A stretch of 64,000 bases of DNA from Ophiosphaerella korrae (lineage: Eukaryota > Ascomycota > Dothideomycetes > Pleosporales > Phaeosphaeriaceae), in assembly GCA_028456385.1 (NCBI GenBank), contig JALNQF010000017.1, positions 248,001 through 312,000 of the forward strand, given 5' to 3'. This document shows positions 11,842-22,282 of the stretch, piece by piece. Position 1 is the stretch's first letter; every line of letters begins with the position of its first letter. The notes below the pieces were generated by a model, which did not search any database, was not told the DNA's origin, and was given only the letters and a program-made list of their open reading frames with translations. The position numbers were made by a program, and so were the translations under genes.

Positions 11842-13023
11842 ATGGCTTCAACTTCGAACCCAAAGGTCCTTACTGGCCTTCTTGTGCTTGGTCTTATTAC
11901 TCCCACTGTCATCGGGGCCCCAACTGGTGCCGGGGGTCGTTACCTCGCCTCAAAAGCCGATAGCAAGAATGTTATCAAACGGCAGTACCCTGATGCACTC
12001 AGTCAAACATGTAAATTTTGCCCCGCCCTTCAAAGACTAGGGAATCTAGTGTCTAGGGATGTTCAAGATAAGGCTGACGAATCAACAACGGCTTAAAAAA
12101 GCTCCTAGAATCTCTTGCGCCAGAGCTTCTCAACCCTATTCCCGACTTGTTACCCAGAGATATTTTTGCAAGATCCATCGAACGTCCCTCTTGATCTAGG
12201 AAATATTTTGAATCTACCACCAAATTTGCTTGACCCTATTGCTTCGGGGATACCGAATCCATTGGGGGCACTGGGTCTTCCCGGTGTACCGGATGGGTTG
12301 CCAACGGGAACAGATGTGTTGGATGGTCTAAGTTTGGGTTTGCTAGATGCCCTTGGCAACCTTGCGTTGAATGTTTCCTTGCCGACCGACGCACTCGGTG
12401 GTCTTGCATCGGGTGTACCAAATGTACTTGGTGGTCTTGCATCAGGCGTACCAACACCAACAGATGTAATAAATGGCCTTACGTCTGGAATTCCAGGTCT
12501 TGATGAAATTGTTCCTGGCCTGCCAGATCTCAGTAGTCTTGAATCTGCTGTTCCAATCCCCACGGACGTGTTGGGCAATGTAGCATTCGCCATTGCAGGC
12601 TTGCCCTCTGTGTTACCATTACCTGCAAATGTCGTAGGCGGATTACCCATAGATGTTTTGGGTGGCTTACCTGGCGCTCTGGGGCTCCCTGGTGGCGCTG
12701 TGCCAACCAGTGCCGTTGGTGGACTACCTGGTATATTACCCAGTATACTTGATGGTGGAATTCCTACTAGTGCTGTCGGTGGAGCTGTGCCGACCAGCGC
12801 TGTTGGAGGACTTCCAGGCATTTTAGGAGGACTAGCAAACCCTTTAGGTGGACTACTCGAGGGGGCTGGTAACCCGCTCCCTACGCCTACCCTGACATCC
12901 AAAAAGTCGGCCATCACCAAGCCAAGTCCGGCTGTCATTTCGAGTGGCGTAGTCGGTGACCGCACCTATGCTTACACTCTCTACTCGTCGGGTGTGGTTC
13001 AGATCAACGACGCGTTCCTTTAA
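11842..13023 (+). CDS. Secreted Leu/Gly/Pro-rich repeat protein, reading frame disturbed
   Basis: The first frame opens with a signal peptide (VLTGLLVLGLITPTVIGAPT) and a likely Kex2 site (NVIKRQYPDA), then hits TAA at 12094. The same frame reopens and runs to 13023 as a hydrophobic Gly/Leu/Pro-rich sequence built from loose repeats of GGLPG, LGGLASGVP and VPTSAVGG. A 162-nt intron (12011-12172, donor GTAAAT, acceptor GCAAG, phase 1) would join the two and give about 339 residues. Against this, a second frame within 12080-12180 looks coding (LLESLAPELLNPIPDLL), which would instead imply two compensating frameshifts. Beyond the TAA at 13021 the same frame stays open to 13221. I recognise no family; a wall or surface role is a guess. 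Whether the gene is intact is unsettled. Confidence 0.5.
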
Positions 13024-13487
13024 CCAAGGAAGGGCATACTTTCAGGACTCATCCCGAATAAAACTCTAGCTGGAACGTTTATCGACGGGCTGCATATTGG
13101 AAAGCACATCATTCCATATCCACTGACATTCATCAAAATCATCGCACGTGTCAGGCTCCCGGCACCAGACAATCTCTTGGACGAAGGCGTGGATGCTGAT
13201 GACGGTGTTGGACCGAAATAGATGATAGTGTAGATGCCTCGGTGCCCTCTTTATTAGTTGAGCTTAGCAGTGAATTGTTGCGGAGTGAGTTTCATATGGG
13301 TAGTTTGAAGGAGAGCAGTGGAGAGATAGCCTAGCCGAATCAAAAGCTTGTTTGCCCGATCTAGTCTTGTTCGAGTAAAGTCGGTGCGCATTCCCGAGCC
13401 CGCAATCTTCACATTCCGAACTGGGGTTCCAACTTGCACCTCGAACAAATCAAAAACACTCGGCGCCCTCGTCATAGTCGCCGCAAG

Positions 13488-14597
13488 ATGCCACGCCCGT
13501 GTCAGCGGCGACGCGAAACCGCAGTCACCCAGCGCAAATCAAAGCCGAATTCCAAACCCGCCGGCCCGCCCCCAATTCGGCACAAGGCACGACAGAAAGC
13601 TGTCCATAACGCCCGGCATGGCCGCCCTCGGCCAGGTAAGAGCCAAAACGACTACATGGCTCTTGGCCAGGACGACTCCCTTGAGGATGGCGAATTACTT
13701 ACCGACAACACCTCGGATGTGGGTGGACTGCGCGGCTCTGGCGCGGCTCTCACCATCAATGTGCAGCTCGACCATGTGCCGAGAGGGAACGGCAGAGGGG
13801 CAGAGATCATGTTCTCTGAGCGCGAGGCCATTACCATCTACCGATCCCTCCATCGCGCCGGCTTCCCGCTGGCCAGGACAACAATTCAGCGCTATCAACA
13901 CTGCGTCCCGCATCAGGAGTCGCCGTTGCAGTCTGCTGAGCTGCCCAAGAAGTTGCCTCCTGTTGGCTTGTCGCACTACTCACGCATAACCTTCAGCTCG
14001 GATACAGCCGTGGATTCCATACTTAATCAAGTCAACACATCTTGCTCAAGTGCTTCCTCTCACATCTCGCCCGCATCTTCGGCAATGTCTCGACAACCCA
14101 GTTCAAGCACCGCGACGAGTCAGTCATCTGCCGCCGGCTGCCACACACGCGATTCTGCCCGCTACTACAAATTCGATTGGGGAGCCCATAATGGCAAGCA
14201 TTTCCTCGACGTTCCAGCGAGCTACCTACGAACCATAGCCGGCAATCCGAGCATCATCGATAGGCACCCGGGCCTCCGGGACGCTTTCGACTATCATAGA
14301 CCAGGCATGTGCCGCACAGAGCTTACAGAGCGACAGCTGGCAGCGCAACATAGAACACCCATACAAACGGCATCGCAGAGACAACATCAAGACACCAGAA
14401 CTCAACCTGCATCTTCGTGAGAGAGCTTCAGGTTTCCTTCGGGCGCACACGCAAAAAAGAGGCTTAATGAGGTTCCCGAAAAGTACCTACGAACTATTCA
14501 AAGTATGCCGAATGTTTTGAAGAAGTGGGCTGGGCTGAAGGAGGCTCTCAAAGACTACGATACAAAGAATGGCAGGCACGAGAAAACCCCGCGGTGA
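13488..14597 (+). CDS. Protein with two ExoX-C-like modules
   Basis: Two copies of a roughly 45-residue motif are visible: YKFDWGAHNGKHFLDVP followed by SYLRTIAGNPSI (about 14164-14300), and FPSGAHAKKRLNEVP followed by EYLRTIQSMPNVLKKW (14433-14560). The shared pattern (F-x-x-G-x-H-x-x-K-x-L/F-x-D/E-V-P-x-x-Y-L-R-T-I) resembles the C-terminal module of exodeoxyribonuclease X-like proteins, without any exonuclease domain. An in-frame TGA at 14418 lies between them. An intron 14309-14431 (GTGCCG donor, TTCAG acceptor, phase 2) would remove the stop and give 328 residues, but the donor is weak. The N-terminal 80 residues are highly basic. The start at 13488 is the first ATG in frame. Function unknown. 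Confidence 0.5.
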
Positions 14598-14861
14598 TGG
14601 GCCGTGGCCTCCAAGTGGCATGGTTTGGATTCTGTCTGTGTAAGAAGCGGTTACTAGAGGCGACCTTCTACTCGCCAATGTCATGGCCCAACCCTATAGA
14701 TCCTGTTGGCATACGTAGTGCCCTACTCATCTTTAAAATGAGGACTCGATCTTCAGCAGCTCGACAGCTAAGGACAGCTAAGGGCAACTATGTAGGCCAC
14801 CGCTCCAACTCTCGCATGAATTTAATGCTACAGCCATGAGAGCCCCAAAACGTCAAAACGC

Positions 14862-14882
14862 AAAAAAAAAAAAAAAAAAAAA
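14862..14882. repeat. Poly(A) tract of 21 nt
   Basis: An uninterrupted run of 21 A begins after CGTCAAAACGC. It lies about 265 nt downstream of the ExoX-C-like gene in the same orientation. It could be a homopolymer or the tail of an old retroposed sequence; no flanking target duplication was evident. Confidence 0.7.
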
Positions 14883-16608
14883 GCACTACCCTCCCGTCCC
14901 AAAACGGAGCTCTTGTACGTCAGAGAGCAAGGAAGGGTGATGTGGCTCGCCTCGCTTCAATACACAACAGCAGTGTATTGAAAGTAGCAGGATGGCACTT
15001 GTCATCATTTACTATGACGAGCATAAAAAAGGCAGGATGTTAAAGCTATGTTCTGGAGAAAAGGAATATATCTTTCTGGCCGCGCTGCACGCATGCCCAA
15101 CGAAGAAAAGTGAGAACGCTCTGTCGATGTTGGAGCCAAGCCAAACATCAGCGACTTTACAATCAAGATATTTCGTTCTGTTGCTACCTCCAGAAGCTGT
15201 GGTTTCATCAAAAATCCGCAGCTATGGGTAGTAGTGGTTAGTGGTGGTTTCATAAGTTTGGGAGGAGCAATACAGCCCTTGAAGAGATGGCGAAGTAGAT
15301 GACTGCATTCGAGGGGTGTCGGTTTCTATGCGACTGGATCACAGCTTTATTAGCGCAAGCCTACCTACATAGCGACATGTAGGATCGAGGGAAGAGCCCT
15401 GACGCACATCTGATCTAGATAACACCCACACTTCTCTCAATTTTTGATACTCCCCAGAGATTTTGCCACTTACATGCCTGCTCCTTGGTTCTCGATCCTT
15501 GCACTTCCCCCATGTCATATGCCCATAAATTTAAGACCTAACACTAGTTGAGTTTCTTGAGCTCCCACGCACAGGGTGTTGTTGGGAAACTAAGGTTCCT
15601 CATTAAATTCATGTGACGAAGCGGTTAGACATAATGGCTCCAATTTGCCTTGACCATTCATGTGTTCAAAATAATATCTGTCTCCATACTATATACCAAA
15701 TCTGCAACGGCGATGTTCATTCCGCGTTTGTCCTGGTTTACACACTCTTGTCTAGCCTTTCGTTTTCAAGGCTGCTATTCGCGATATTACACGGCTACTA
15801 CTACAACCTGACAGCTGACAACTTCCTTTCTATAGGTGGGACGAGTAAGAAAGGTTAATTCTTTCTCCATGCTACTGACCGCATGCCAACAAGGACCGGC
15901 GGGTTGAGTTCGGGTTGAAATATTCCTGAGATACACCGACACAATTTCATGTCCGCCATCACGCGCATTTTTTGCGTTACTCAGTATGACAGAAGACACG
16001 GAGAATTATCGTACTGAGCACTACATATTGCATGCATGATTGATTAAAGGGAGTTCTTAGGAGCAAATAATGCATCTCTTGCTAGCTATTTGCCCAGTCC
16101 GCCACCAAGGCACCTATGCAACAAAACCTCTATTATGCCAACGGAAATACGGTTATCCCGTTCACCGAGAGCATGGCATTTCCGTCGCTTACGGTACTTG
16201 AATAAAGTGCTCCGGGGAAAGTTAATTAAACCAACGGGTAGAAACCTGGTTTGCACCACACATACAGCAGCAGGTCTCACATTTTCAGATCGTTTGGCCG
16301 TGCGTTTGAGGTTGCCCAGGGCAGATCTAATATCAACATAGTATGTGGAACTTTGCCCTACGCCACTTGCTAATCGCTGGTACACCACATCTGCTGTGTG
16401 CGTGTCACAACCCCAGACCCAAGAAAGATACGTCTGCCTCCGCTGCTGCGCTTTCCGTATTACTACTAGATGCAAAGTAAATATAGGCTTTTTGTAACTT
16501 GAAAGCACTCTTATAGCCTGGGCGAGCACGGAGCAGTTCCTCCGTGTCAATATTTCTCAACTAGGACTACAACCAGATACTTCGTGACCATCGAAAATCG
16601 AACAAGCA

Positions 16609-16615
16609 TATATAT
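16609..16615 (+). promoter_or_regulatory. TATA-like element of LPMO gene
   Basis: TATATAT lies 78 nt upstream of the LPMO start codon and is followed by a pyrimidine-rich stretch typical of fungal transcription starts (CTCTATTTCAGCTTCCCC). Confidence 0.4.
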
Positions 16616-16692
16616 GTAGATCGTGTTTACCTAGATACATACGCTCATAACCTTGTCCTCTATTTCAGCTTCCCCTATCCTTTGTCACCACA

Positions 16693-17547
16693 ATGCATTC
16701 CTCTATCTTTATTCTCAGCGCTGTAGCAGTGCTGTTCGACACCGCAACTGCCCATGGGTATGTTAGGGCTGTCAACGTGAAAGGAACATGGACTGCAGGC
16801 TCCGATCCTATCTGGTGGTATTCACCAGCTAACAGCCGGCCGCAAACCGCGGGTTGGGACGCACTCAACCAAGACACAGGCTTTGTGGAGCCAGCATCTG
16901 TTGGCTCTCCCGATGTCAACTGCCATAAGAGCGCAACAGCTGGCCGCCTCTATGTTAATGCCAACGCCGGAGACACAGTTCAGTTCGCCTGGAATACTTG
17001 GCCCGAGTCACACAGGGGCCCCATAATAAACTATATTGCGCCTTGCAACGGTATGTTATCTGCCTCCCTAAATCGAACAGTGATGACTTTCGAACAACAG
17101 GCGACTGTACAACCCTAACTCCCGCTTCTCTGCGCTGGACCAAATTCTCTCAAACTGCGCTCACCGGGACACCGAATACATGGACAACAGACCTGCTCAT
17201 CAAAAATAACTTCACGACTTCGACAGTATTGCCAGCCCGCCTAGCACCGGGCAATTATGTCATTCGACACGAGATAATTGCTTTGCACGGTGGCCAAAAC
17301 GACAACGGCGCCCAGTTGTACCCGCAGTGCTTGAATTTTAAAATTGGTGGAAGTGGCAATGTTGTCCCGATAGGTGGCGTGCTAGGAACTAGTCTTTATA
17401 AACGCGACGAAGCTGGTATCAAGTTTAATATCGTAAGTTTCCAAGGTTGATAAGCTGAAAATACTGCTGATCTTGATTGATAAATAGTATACGAATCCAA
17501 CAACGTACCCGTTCCCAGGACCAGCGGTGTGGACAGCAGCAAATTGA
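16693..17547 (+). CDS. AA9 lytic polysaccharide monooxygenase (former GH61)
   Basis: Three exons (16693-17050, 17101-17432, 17488-17547) agree in phase and give 249 residues. A 20-residue signal peptide ends ...TATA, leaving His21 as the mature N-terminal His of the copper histidine brace (HGYVRAVNVKG). The second brace His is in SHRGPIINYIAPCNG. The conserved HEIIALHGGQNDNGAQLYP supplies the second-sphere His/Gln and the axial Tyr (Q-x-Y). Cysteines of the usual disulphides (PCNG, YPQC) are present. The protein is secreted and oxidatively cleaves cellulose or related beta-1,4-glucans. The third exon adds a proline-rich end (YPFPGPAVW). There is no carbohydrate-binding module, so this is a single-domain enzyme. 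Intron 2 is 55 nt with donor GTAAGT. Confidence 0.92.
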
Positions 17548-18408
17548 GGGAGGTAAGTGTTTTAGAGGAGAGAATATTAGAGCTTCTTGGATGAATTTCA
17601 GCTTCGTAGCAATATTTAGTCGAATAGACATGCTTCCCTATCTAACTTGGCTTTGTTTCCTGTCACTAGTGCCTTGTGGCATGATATGAATACTTTCATC
17701 ACTATTCAAAACAGCTACGTTCCTGACGTGGATATATTGACTTTCAAATTACTCAGGCCTAGGTAGATGATTAACTATTGCAGAAAATGGTACCTTCTCG
17801 TAAAGGTACAGTTTCTTAGCCACAAGGCTTTGTCCATAGCCCACCTTCACACTCTACAGGAGGTTGAGAGGTTTGCAATAATCATACCCCGGGCCTTTTG
17901 GCCATAATAGACGTTCCTACTATTTTTAGACCTACTATATGAAGCATAATGTCAGTTTTGTATAACACATTATGATTGTAGAGGGCTACCCGGATCTGAC
18001 CGTTAGAACAAATCGGTTGGCGTGATAGTAAATTAGAGTTTGACAGAGCTTTTCATGTTATATATTTGTTGAAGAATAGCCTATATCCATGCTCCATGCT
18101 CTTAACCGGCTGAGGCTCGGAGACCTCATTCGAAACAGCGATGTACCGTTTGAACAGAAGAATATCTACCAAGTAATGTTTAGACGATACTATTACGTTA
18201 ATTGAAAGAGGTGATAATTGTTGAAGAGATCTATAATCTAAAAAAAATTCAACAATCTTTACTGATCGTAGCGTGACAGAGATTCGGTTAAGGGTATTGA
18301 AGTTATCAAAACTAATGACTATGAGAAGCAAAACTGAGTCAGCACTAAACAGCCACATATCTTCCTTGCAGCTCTTGCCATTTCTAAATCAGCAGGTGAA
18401 GACAAGCC
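17548..18408. other. Convergent intergenic region, AT-rich
   Basis: Between the ends of the LPMO gene and the minus-strand HET gene. AT-rich, with no extended open frame showing domain-like sequence. It probably holds both 3' UTRs. Confidence 0.4.
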
Positions 18409-20403
18409 TCAAGTGACGAGGAAAGGCCGCATGTCACTGTCTCGCGTAGAGTGTTTCTCTGCCTCAAAACTATGTATGTAGCAGTCGCCTACAAGGGAGC
18501 AGCGCTTGTGGTTTGCTGTGGCATCCGTTGGCGTGCTGAAGCTTCGTAACCACGCCGCTGGTGACTTTGAAGATTTAGATCGAAAAATATAGGGAGTTGG
18601 GCATGTGGGAATTGCGATGATAAGGTCGCCGGGTTCTATATCAGCCGGGCCTATGCCAAAGGAACCGTCACTGCCCCAAAAGCAAGTTCGTCCTGCAACA
18701 GTATGACAGAGAACCTCAGCAAATTCATGCCCGTCTAGATTTCTGACGCTAGGACCTTCAAGGGATTTGTTCTCAGAACCCCAAACGGAATTTGTATCGT
18801 ACCGTAGGTCGAGTTGTGAGCTGGATGAGCTGTATGTCAGATCTTTCAAAAGGGTCTTCAGCCCGTCAGCGATACTGGCTGCTTTTGCATACAGGTCTTT
18901 ACTGTCATTCTGGTTCTTGTTGGCCCAAGGATCTGATGTACTCATATCTTGTGCTTCGCGAATTACATGAGCCAAGATCCCACTGATACCAGGAGTTTCC
19001 TCTGAATGGGCATCATGCAGCCATGGGTGGTCTGGACTCAGGGCTATTTCGCGCTTTACGATAGTGCCGAGGGATAGGGTTGGGATGAAATGGTTTCCCT
19101 CCGCATGACTCTCTCCAAAGTGGCGATTGAGTCTGAGTGAGCTGCGATCAAACAATGCGTACCAGTCCTGGAGCAACTCAAGTAAATTACCGTCCCATAC
19201 TGGGACTTCTGCACCCATTCCAACACGGGTCACTGTGCCAAGTTTGACGCCATGAATACTAAGGGCACTTCTCCCGGAAACATCAAGTATCGTAGCCTTG
19301 GCAGATCGTTGTGGTGGTTTAGTGTCTTGTTTGTGAATGGCAATCTGTGTAACAAGAGGTGTGTATCCAGGAAGATGTCTCCAATCCGGTACCCAGGAAG
19401 GTATGGAGTCGCTTGATCGAAAGGCACCACCGCAATTGAGAATAGCAAAATTGCCTGATCTAATGTGTGTTTCTGCATACTGGATGTACACTTTTTCCAG
19501 TGGATCATCGTAAGAAACGGGTGCCTGGACGTTGGTGAGAGCATTGAGAGCATAAATCCGATCATGTGGCACTTCGCATTCTGCGGTAGCAAATTCAACC
19601 ATAAGGTTTAGTACGTCTAAGCGAGTGCGTGGTATATTTGCAGACCGGAGCTTGTAGATCATCCAATGCTTACGAAGCATACTGGTAGTTGCTGATTTTA
19701 GGCGAGAGTGCCTTTGTGCGAATAGCCAGGCTTGTCTGACGAAATCCATATAGTCAATACTATATTTCCCACAAAGCATTGTTGCTTGCTTTGCCATAAT
19801 GACTTCTTGAATGACCCAGCGACGGGTGAACCAGGGTCTGTCAAGCATGAATGAACGCAACCCTTCCCACGTAGCAATATGCTGCTCACCGTACCGGCTG
19901 TCAGTATACTTGACAAGATTTTCAAAAAACCGGCCAATTGCGTCGAATGAATCTGTCGGTAGTGCAACCCAGATCACTACGGATTTGGCTTGCGCATAAA
20001 TTTCGCCCATGAACTTCACTTGTAAGGCTTTCTCCTGTAGATCTTCTTGATTGATGCATAAAGCATCAATCCAAACGCATCTTTGCTCAGTCGTAGAACG
20101 AAGGTGCCTCAGCATGGTATCCAAATTTGATCGAATCTTGATTACACCTCGCCCGTCGACCTCCAAATCTTCTGTAGGGCCCTGCTTGCCCCATGTATAC
20201 GAGATCGCTTCGTACTGTAACTGTATAGGCATATCATCGGTGGCGTAGCTTACTCTGGTGCCACCATCGACAGATTTGGCGACCTGAACCTGCCGTAAAC
20301 TAGCATAAAGTGGTGCACTGAGTTCTGAAGCAGGCCGAAGAAGGAGCACTCGGGTATTCGCTCCATTCTGAAGAGGATGATACTTGTAACTCTGGTGAGC
20401 CAT
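18409..20403 (-). CDS. HET-domain protein (heterokaryon incompatibility-like)
   Basis: A single open exon from the ATG at 20403 (MAHQSYKYHPLQNGANTRVL) gives 664 residues; the frame extends in phase to another ATG at 20541 (710 residues). I prefer the inner start because HET proteins usually open with such a Y-x-Y-x-P-L sequence. HET signatures are clear: YEAISYTWG, VWIDALCINQED, QVKFMGEIYAQAKSVVIW and RPWFTRRWVIQEV. After the HET domain come ATAECEVPHDRIYALNAL and a C-terminal block, WGSDGSFGIGPADIEPGD and LVGDCYIHSF, typical of long family members. HET proteins trigger cell death when unlike hyphae fuse; the partner here is unknown. No NACHT or ankyrin module is present. Confidence 0.88.
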   Translation of the reverse strand: MAHQSYKYHPLQNGANTRVLLLRPASELSAPLYASLRQVQVAKSVDGGTRVSYATDDMPIQLQYEAISYTWGKQGPTEDLEVDGRGVIKIRSNLDTMLRHLRSTTEQRCVWIDALCINQEDLQEKALQVKFMGEIYAQAKSVVIWVALPTDSFDAIGRFFENLVKYTDSRYGEQHIATWEGLRSFMLDRPWFTRRWVIQEVIMAKQATMLCGKYSIDYMDFVRQAWLFAQRHSRLKSATTSMLRKHWMIYKLRSANIPRTRLDVLNLMVEFATAECEVPHDRIYALNALTNVQAPVSYDDPLEKVYIQYAETHIRSGNFAILNCGGAFRSSDSIPSWVPDWRHLPGYTPLVTQIAIHKQDTKPPQRSAKATILDVSGRSALSIHGVKLGTVTRVGMGAEVPVWDGNLLELLQDWYALFDRSSLRLNRHFGESHAEGNHFIPTLSLGTIVKREIALSPDHPWLHDAHSEETPGISGILAHVIREAQDMSTSDPWANKNQNDSKDLYAKAASIADGLKTLLKDLTYSSSSSQLDLRYDTNSVWGSENKSLEGPSVRNLDGHEFAEVLCHTVAGRTCFWGSDGSFGIGPADIEPGDLIIAIPTCPTPYIFRSKSSKSPAAWLRSFSTPTDATANHKRCSLVGDCYIHSFEAEKHSTRDSDMRPFLVT

Positions 20404-20541
20404 TGCAGGTTTCTGCCGCACAGAGCCCCCCAATCTGAGGTACATGTAATTCGCAGTAATTCGAGATGCGATAATAGAGGTTTTGAATGACTGGGGGCCA
20501 AATTGTAGTCGCAATGCCGAGAGGCTGGTATGTTCAGCCAA

Positions 20542-22282
20542 CTAGGGTCAAGGTGAGGTTGGAAAGGTGTGAAATATTGATAACAGCACATCAGTTATTA
20601 GCGCGGCTAGCACGATAGCATAATAATGCAGCTGTGCTCAATTTGAAAGGAGGGATATGAACAATAGCGATGGACGAGTGTGTTTATGTCCGGTGCGGTT
20701 CCGTAAGCCCGGGCGGCCGTACTTCGGTAGGAAGGTCCACCGAGCTTTGCCGTTTGGGATTTTCAACTCAACAACATCAGCTCATAGCAGCTACAACGCC
20801 ATATTTTTTGGCTAAAGCAAGACCTATTTTCTTCTCTTCACCATCACTTGATTCTAGCCCTGTTCACTTGTTGACGCTTAAACACAAAGATTCAACGATA
20901 GGGACGACAATTGACGAAAATACCCGACGCTTCTCCAGTGATGAGAGCTCAAATCAAAGAGACTCAAGCTCAAACCCACAAGTTAGTGGCTTGTTGGGTA
21001 GACCATGTCAATTAGAGTTCCTGCACTGTAAGAGTCATGGTCATCAAACCATGCGGGAAAGACCACATCCACGTGGCATGCACGTTCTCACACGATGTGG
21101 CGTTCAATCCATTGTCCTAGGTGCCGTACAAAGCACACTGTCACCTTGTGGCCCAATTATGATCTTTGAAACTCTTCTCGCGTAGGAACTTTGCGCCCAA
21201 CTTGTTCAGATTGCTTGCTAAGCAATAATTCCCGTGATCGACACATCCACACACCCCACCCAGTATTTTGTCAGGAAGGAAACCTTGGACGGCGGCTTCG
21301 ACTTAGGTTTCAGCTCCATGGGTAAACATTGTGTGATGAAGCGTCCCACTTCGAGCGATTTTTTCGTCTTGGCTTTCTCTTTCAAGTTGTTGCCTTGACC
21401 TTGGATTACGGAAGAAGATAACGATTGCTAGAAACCATGCACGGTTAAGAGGAGATTGACACAATTCCATTCCGTATATGATCCGTGACACGATTGGTTG
21501 GTGTGAGAAAGAGACTGCAGAAGGATTTCTTTACGAGGTCCTACTCCTTGATCCCTTCCATGACGATCCGTCGTTTAGTTTAAGACGTTTGATTATTTTA
21601 GGAGCATAGCAACCTTTCTTGAGTTAAATTCTGAACCTATCTCCTGCTAATCAATTAACCTGATTCCTGGTGCTCATAACAGGTCAGTAACCCAATAGTT
21701 TACATGGAGCCGTATATGAACTTGAACTGGAGAAAGGATAAGGCTATCCTATGACAGCGTTCATTCCGGAATGTTGAGCCATGATTAGGCATAACCCTAT
21801 ACACCTTCTACCATCTTCGAAAGGTCCTCGAAGTGGTTTCAGGAACATATCATAGCCCACTCACTAAATATGACAACTCGAGACAGGCACTTTACTGGAC
21901 ATGAGATGCCGGGGCTTCTCACAGGCAATTCGGACTGTTAAACTATTCAAAGAGATGGCGGTTGGGTGGCGTTCAGGTTTCTGGCATATACATCATCTTT
22001 CGAAAAGAATGCAGTCAACAGCAGCCTGGGTCTTAGTGCTGACTATGTTTACCGGTCTACCATGCGAACCGGGATGGGGCCAAACGCCATTCTAGGGTTG
22101 GCATATTGGCACCCAACGCGTAGATGGCATGGCCGAGCATCTCATAATAGAAGGTATCATGCTTTTGGTGGTGGCGTAGCAGTTTCACAATCGTGGCCTA
22201 ACTCTTGGCGGTACCCCAAACCGACGACTCATGAACACCACTTCAGTTTATACAACTTTCTCCGTCCAAAATACATATAGTT
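20542..22282. other. Intergenic region between two divergent HET genes
   Basis: About 1.7 kb between divergently oriented HET genes. A 171-codon open frame (20670-21185, plus) shows no domain, and its start lies in the promoter of the minus-strand gene; I do not call it. A TTTATACAAC element about 35 nt before the ATG at 22283 could be a core promoter. Confidence 0.35.

Larger units (their letters stand above)
14598..16692. other. Gene-poor intergenic region
   Basis: About 2.1 kb with only short non-homologous open frames on both strands. It contains a 21-nt A run near 14862 and, at about 14755-14790, two imperfect copies of GACAGCTAAGG. The last 100 bp is the LPMO promoter. No further gene was recognised. 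Confidence 0.4.

Noticed and set aside
13348..13989. 213-codon plus frame overlapping the ExoX-C-like gene
   Set aside because: Alternative frame of the same GC-rich segment; the other frame carries the recognisable module.
20670..21185. 171-codon plus frame between the HET genes
   Set aside because: No domain, no splice signals, start lies in the promoter of the divergent HET gene.
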